Shown here: one piece after another, positions 6,082 to 8,777 of the stretch
How positions within the stretch are numbered: position 1 is the stretch's first letter
Layout of the letters: each line of letters starts with the position of its first letter
The notes under the pieces: model-generated
Seen by the model: the letters and a program-made list of their open reading frames with translations, nothing else
The model's database searches: none
Told to the model about the DNA's origin: nothing
Program-made: the position numbers and the translations under genes
Assembly (NCBI GenBank): GCA_007118195.1
Contig: SKSA01000083.1
Location: 1-8,777 of the forward strand
From: Anaerobacillus sp.
GTDB taxonomy: Bacteria; Bacillota; Bacilli; Bacillales; Anaerobacillaceae
Direction: 5' to 3'
DNA length: 8,777 nucleotides

Positions 6082-6940
6082 TATGCTGTCATTAGTTAAA
6101 AAAATAAAAATTAACCCCCTATTTTGGTTTGTGATCGGGATTGGCGTCATCACCGGATATTTCAAGGAAATTATTATGATTTTTAGCATTGTACTCATCC
6201 ATGAACTCGGTCATAGTGTTGCAGCTCAATACTTTAAATGGAAAATTCGTAAAATAGAGCTTTTGCCATTTGGTGGAGTCGCGGAAGTTGATGAGTACGG
6301 CAATCGTCCTTTAAAAGAAGAATTTATCGTTATTATTGCCGGACCATTACAGCACGTTTGGTTAATCGGCCTTTCATTTTTACTGCTGCCATATCAATTT
6401 TGGACAGTCGCTGATCATCAAATGTTTATTATGCATAATTTAATGGTGCTTACATTTAATTTATTACCTATATGGCCTTTAGATGGTGGGAAGTTACTGT
6501 ATTTATTTTATTCGATCAAAATGCCTTTTCAAAAAAGTTTAGAGATTACGTTAAAAACTTCCTTCTTATTATTATGTTTATTTACGGTCACAAGTATATA
6601 CTTATTTCCATTTCATTTAAATTTATGGGTCGTTCTTTTTTTTCTGTTTTTTACCCATTATTTTGATTGGCGAAAACGGAGCTTTGCATATATGCGTTTT
6701 TTAATGGAGAGATATTATCAAAAGTATGAACCCTTTATAGAAACAGTTCCCGTCGTTGTTCCTGAAAAATTAATGGTTCAAGAAGTTCTAAAATCTTTTC
6801 GTCGCGGAGTCAAACATAAAGTGATTTTAAAAGATCGTTCGGTCGCTCCAAAAAGAATCATTCAAGAAAAATTGGTTTTAAAAGCATTTTTCGAACAAAA
6901 AAAAGCGACAGAACCAATCGGAAATCTTTCACCACCGTGA
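6074..6940 (+). CDS. spoIVFB: Stage IV sporulation protein FB, intramembrane site-2-type metalloprotease
   Basis: SpoIVFB is a zinc intramembrane protease (M50/site-2 protease family) that cuts pro-sigma-K to active sigma-K in the mother cell. The 288-residue product has a multi-pass N-terminal domain with HELGH (43-47) and, nearer the cytosol, NLLPIWPLDGG (129-139) supplying Asp137. A C-terminal CBS-like domain spans about 205-288. From the TTG at 6074 the catalytic residues fall at His43, Glu44, His47 and Asp137 and the total length is 288, exactly as I recall for B. subtilis, and GAAGTGATC (6061-6069) sits at good spacing. An ATG at 6083 is an alternative, three residues shorter. The TTG start overlaps the end of spoIVFA by eight bases, which suggests coupled translation. 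Confidence 0.94.
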   Translation: MISMLSLVKKIKINPLFWFVIGIGVITGYFKEIIMIFSIVLIHELGHSVAAQYFKWKIRKIELLPFGGVAEVDEYGNRPLKEEFIVIIAGPLQHVWLIGLSFLLLPYQFWTVADHQMFIMHNLMVLTFNLLPIWPLDGGKLLYLFYSIKMPFQKSLEITLKTSFLLLCLFTVTSIYLFPFHLNLWVVLFFLFFTHYFDWRKRSFAYMRFLMERYYQKYEPFIETVPVVVPEKLMVQEVLKSFRRGVKHKVILKDRSVAPKRIIQEKLVLKAFFEQKKATEPIGNLSPP

Positions 6941-6944
6941 TGTT

Positions 6945-6973
6945 TTGGTCTTTAGCCGTAAAAGTGGTATAAT
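6945..6973 (+). promoter_or_regulatory. Candidate sigma-A promoter with extended -10
   Basis: TGGTATAAT (6965-6973) is a perfect extended -10 (TGN plus TATAAT), and TTGGTC (6945-6950) lies 17 bp upstream as a partial -35. Transcription would start near 6980, only a few bases before the terminator hairpin at 6987. It may drive rng through an attenuator-like leader of about 155 bases, or it may be coincidental in AT-rich DNA. Confidence 0.4.
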
Positions 6974-6986
6974 TTTATAACATTAT

Positions 6987-7014
6987 AAAGGCTAGCCTAT
7001 CGGTTAGTCTTTTT
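6987..7014 (+). terminator. Intrinsic terminator after spoIVFB
   Basis: AAAGGCTAGCC (6987-6997) pairs with GGTTAGTCTTT (7002-7012) through 11 bp including two G-U pairs, with loop TATC and a T-tract. It lies 46 bases after the spoIVFB stop and separates the sporulation operon from rng. A second stem (TAGCCA/TGGCTA, 7067-7072 with 7081-7086) lies further on in the same gap. Confidence 0.85.
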
Positions 7015-7134
7015 GCACTATCGACAGAACTCTATCAGTGGAATTGGATGATAGTATAAGTAGCATTAGCCATAAGATATTGGCTACAAGTCAAGTTTTT
7101 CTTAATACTCGTTTAAAAGAGAAGGGATACGAAA

Positions 7135-8619
7135 TTGAAAACATTTATTTTTAATATGATAACAAATGAACAGCGCCTAGCTATTTTAGAAAATAAAAAG
7201 GTCACAGAAATTTTCATTGAGCGACCAGCGATCAATAAAGTTGTTGGCAATGTATATAAAGGGAGAGTAGTGAACGTACTACCAGGCATGCAAGCTGCAT
7301 TCGTCGATATTGGTCATGATAAAAATGGCTTTTTATATCGAGATGAACTCGTTAGTTTTCAACAGCTAGATGAACAAGAAGAACTCAAAAAAGAACGTTC
7401 AATTTCCCAATTCGTAACTGTAGGTCAAGAAATTTTAGTTCAAGTAACGAAAGAAGGCTTTGGCAAAAAAGGTCCAAGGCTTACTGAAGTCGTCTCGTTC
7501 CCTGGAAAATTTATTGTCTACATGCCTAACGGGGGTTATGTAGGTGTATCAAAGCGAATGCAGACTGAAGACATTCGTGAAAATTGGCGAAAAGTCGGAA
7601 TGTCGCTTTGCCAAAATGAAGAAGGGATGATTATTCGGACGGCAACAGAAGAGTTAACCGAAGAAAAAGTAGGCCAAGAATTACATTTTTTACGAAAGCT
7701 TTGGGAAGACGTTTGGAAGGAAGGCAAAAATTTAAAACCGCCAGCACTGATTCATGAAGACAGTTCACTTTTAGAGAAGGTGGTTAGAGATTTTAATTTT
7801 GAGGATGTTGATGAAATAATCATTGACTCAATGAAAGATTATTTACTTTTAAAAGAACTTTTTAATCCATACCCAAGTTTGTTAAAAAAGCTCAATTATT
7901 ATCAGCAACGTGAAAGTATTTTTTCACATTATAATATTGAAGCAGAGCTCGATAAAGCCCTTCGTAGGCAAGTTTGGTTAAAAACAGGTGCTAATTTAGT
8001 AATTGATCAAACAGAAGCGTTAACCGTTTTCGATGTGAATACTGGTAAGTTCACAGGAAAACAAAACTTACAAGACACAATTGTGAAAACAAATATTGAG
8101 GCAGCAAAAGAAATCGCCAAACAATTACGGCTAAGAGATATTGGTGGAATTATTGTGATTGATTTTATTGATATGAAGCAAGATAAAGATAAACAAACGG
8201 TACTAGATGCCTTTAATAAAGCATTAAAAAATGATCGTACAAAAACGAACGTCTTAGGTTTTACAGGCTTAGGTCTTTTAGAGATGACTCGAAAAAAGGT
8301 TCGTCAAAATTTACAGGATAGTGTCTCAACTACTTGTCCTACATGTATAGGCAAAGGAAAAGTTCTTTCTAACGAAGCCGTAGCCCATAAAATTGAACGA
8401 GCCCTGTGGGAGTATAAAGGAATGGATAGTGAAGCACTTCTCGTTGAAGCCCCACCAAGTGTCGCTCCTATTTTAAAAGGTGAAAAGGGTATACATATTC
8501 ATCGTTTGCAAGAGGCTCTTCATTATCAAATTTTTGTCAAAGTGAATCCATGGCTAGCGCCTAACGACTTTGCCATCCGCTTTATTGGAAGTGTGGAGGA
8601 AGTTAAATCAAGGTTGTAG
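7135..8619 (+). CDS. rng: Ribonuclease G/E family endoribonuclease
   Basis: This single-strand-specific endoribonuclease prefers AU-rich sites and 5'-monophosphate RNA; relatives mature ribosomal RNA and start mRNA decay. At 494 residues it matches RNase G (E. coli 489) and lacks the long degradosome tail of RNase E. Visible parts: an S1 RNA-binding domain (about 37-120, with YKGRVVNVLPGMQAAFVDIG at 41-60); the 5'-sensor Arg168-Thr169; the DNase I-like catalytic domain with metal-binding Asp300 (VFDVNTG) and Asp343 (VIDFIDM), 43 residues apart as in E. coli RNase E; and the zinc-link CPTC (401-404) used for tetramerisation. Translation starts at TTG 7135 after AGAAGGGA (7120-7127). B. subtilis has no such gene at this place; in other Bacillaceae it precedes rplU, which may lie beyond the window. 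Confidence 0.94.
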   Translation: MKTFIFNMITNEQRLAILENKKVTEIFIERPAINKVVGNVYKGRVVNVLPGMQAAFVDIGHDKNGFLYRDELVSFQQLDEQEELKKERSISQFVTVGQEILVQVTKEGFGKKGPRLTEVVSFPGKFIVYMPNGGYVGVSKRMQTEDIRENWRKVGMSLCQNEEGMIIRTATEELTEEKVGQELHFLRKLWEDVWKEGKNLKPPALIHEDSSLLEKVVRDFNFEDVDEIIIDSMKDYLLLKELFNPYPSLLKKLNYYQQRESIFSHYNIEAELDKALRRQVWLKTGANLVIDQTEALTVFDVNTGKFTGKQNLQDTIVKTNIEAAKEIAKQLRLRDIGGIIVIDFIDMKQDKDKQTVLDAFNKALKNDRTKTNVLGFTGLGLLEMTRKKVRQNLQDSVSTTCPTCIGKGKVLSNEAVAHKIERALWEYKGMDSEALLVEAPPSVAPILKGEKGIHIHRLQEALHYQIFVKVNPWLAPNDFAIRFIGSVEEVKSRL

Positions 8620-8621
8620 AA

Positions 8622-8650
8622 TTTTGAGTTTTGAGTGAAGAGTGTTGAGT
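8622..8650. repeat. TTTTGAG heptamer repeats after rng
   Basis: Two perfect tandem copies (TTTTGAGTTTTGAGT, 8622-8636) are followed by a degenerate third copy (GTGTTGAGT, 8642-8650). They start three bases after the rng stop codon. They are the reverse complement of the AAAACTC array before spoIVFA and match the left arm of the minC-minD repeat. Confidence 0.75.
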
Positions 8651-8669
8651 TAATCATTAAATGGTTTAA

Positions 8670-8773
8670 GGGTTATAGACCCCCACCTCAACGCGTAGCG
8701 TAGGTGGGAACTTTTAATCAGGTGGAGTCGAGACTCCATCTGATTTCTCGATGTTTCAGCTTGCTGAAACGAG
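8670..8773 (+). ncRNA. Multi-hairpin structured element after rng, unidentified (may continue past window)
   Basis: Three strong successive hairpins are seen. CCCACCT/AGGTGGG (8682-8688 with 8702-8708) encloses ACGC-GTA-GCGT. AATCAGGTGGAGT/ACTCCATCTGATT (8716-8728 with 8733-8745) gives 13 bp with one G-U pair and loop CGAG. GTTTCAG/CTGAAAC (8753-8759 with 8764-8770) has loop CTTG and is extended by CTC/GAG beyond a bulge. A smaller stem, GGGT/ACCC (8670-8673 with 8679-8682), competes with the first. No protein is encoded. It could be a structured RNA, a cis-acting leader or a palindromic mobile repeat; I do not recognise the family, and strand is assumed from gene direction. Confidence 0.5.
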
Positions 8774-8777
8774 TTCG

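Noticed and set aside
7015..7060. Second promoter for rng using TATAAG at 7055-7060
   Set aside because: No acceptable -35 hexamer lies at the right distance and there is no TGN extension.
8670..8777. Ribosomal protein L21 leader for a following rplU
   Set aside because: The position would suit it, but I cannot match the hairpins to that leader and rplU is not in the window.

Overview
The window carries the shape/division/sporulation cluster of an endospore-forming Bacillaceae bacterium. Gene order is mreB (5'-truncated by the window edge), mreC, mreD, minC, minD, an inositol-monophosphatase-family gene, spoIVFA, spoIVFB and rng (RNase G/E). The mreBCD-minCD-spoIVFAB order is the classical Bacillus one. 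AT-rich DNA, strong GGAGG/GGTGAT-type ribosome binding sites and SpoIVFA/SpoIVFB point to a spore-forming Firmicute. Two things differ from B. subtilis: a free-standing suhB-like gene lies between minD and spoIVFA, and an RNase G/E gene follows spoIVFB. This suggests a relative outside the B. subtilis group; the species cannot be named from this window.

Layout. Positions 1-3913 hold a tightly packed unit (mreB-mreC-mreD-minC-minD) for cell-wall elongation and septum placement, ending at a strong intrinsic terminator (3957-3989). Within it, the 121-bp minC-minD gap is filled by a cruciform-like repeat. Positions 4052-4840 hold the suhB-like phosphatase, whose unit probably ends at a second terminator (5034-5070); a short hydrophobic open frame of doubtful status lies before that terminator. 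Positions 5071-5292 hold a plausible sigma-E promoter and two families of 7-bp tandem repeats leading to the spoIVFA ribosome binding site. Positions 5293-6940 encode SpoIVFA and SpoIVFB, the mother-cell membrane complex that controls and performs pro-sigma-K processing. A third terminator (6987-7014), oddly preceded at once by a good extended -10 promoter, separates this from rng (7135-8619). The last 158 bases contain more heptamer repeats and a series of strong hairpins that runs up to the window edge.

Function. MreB, MreC and MreD organise lateral wall synthesis; MinC and MinD block division near the poles; SpoIVFA and SpoIVFB work late in sporulation; RNase G/E processes RNA. All main genes look intact, with catalytic residues where expected (SpoIVFA's LytM fold is inactive, as is normal for that family). 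The least explained material is intergenic: one heptamer (AAAACTC or its complement GAGTTTT) recurs at three separate gene junctions, and a multi-hairpin element follows rng. No complete novel multi-gene system is visible.
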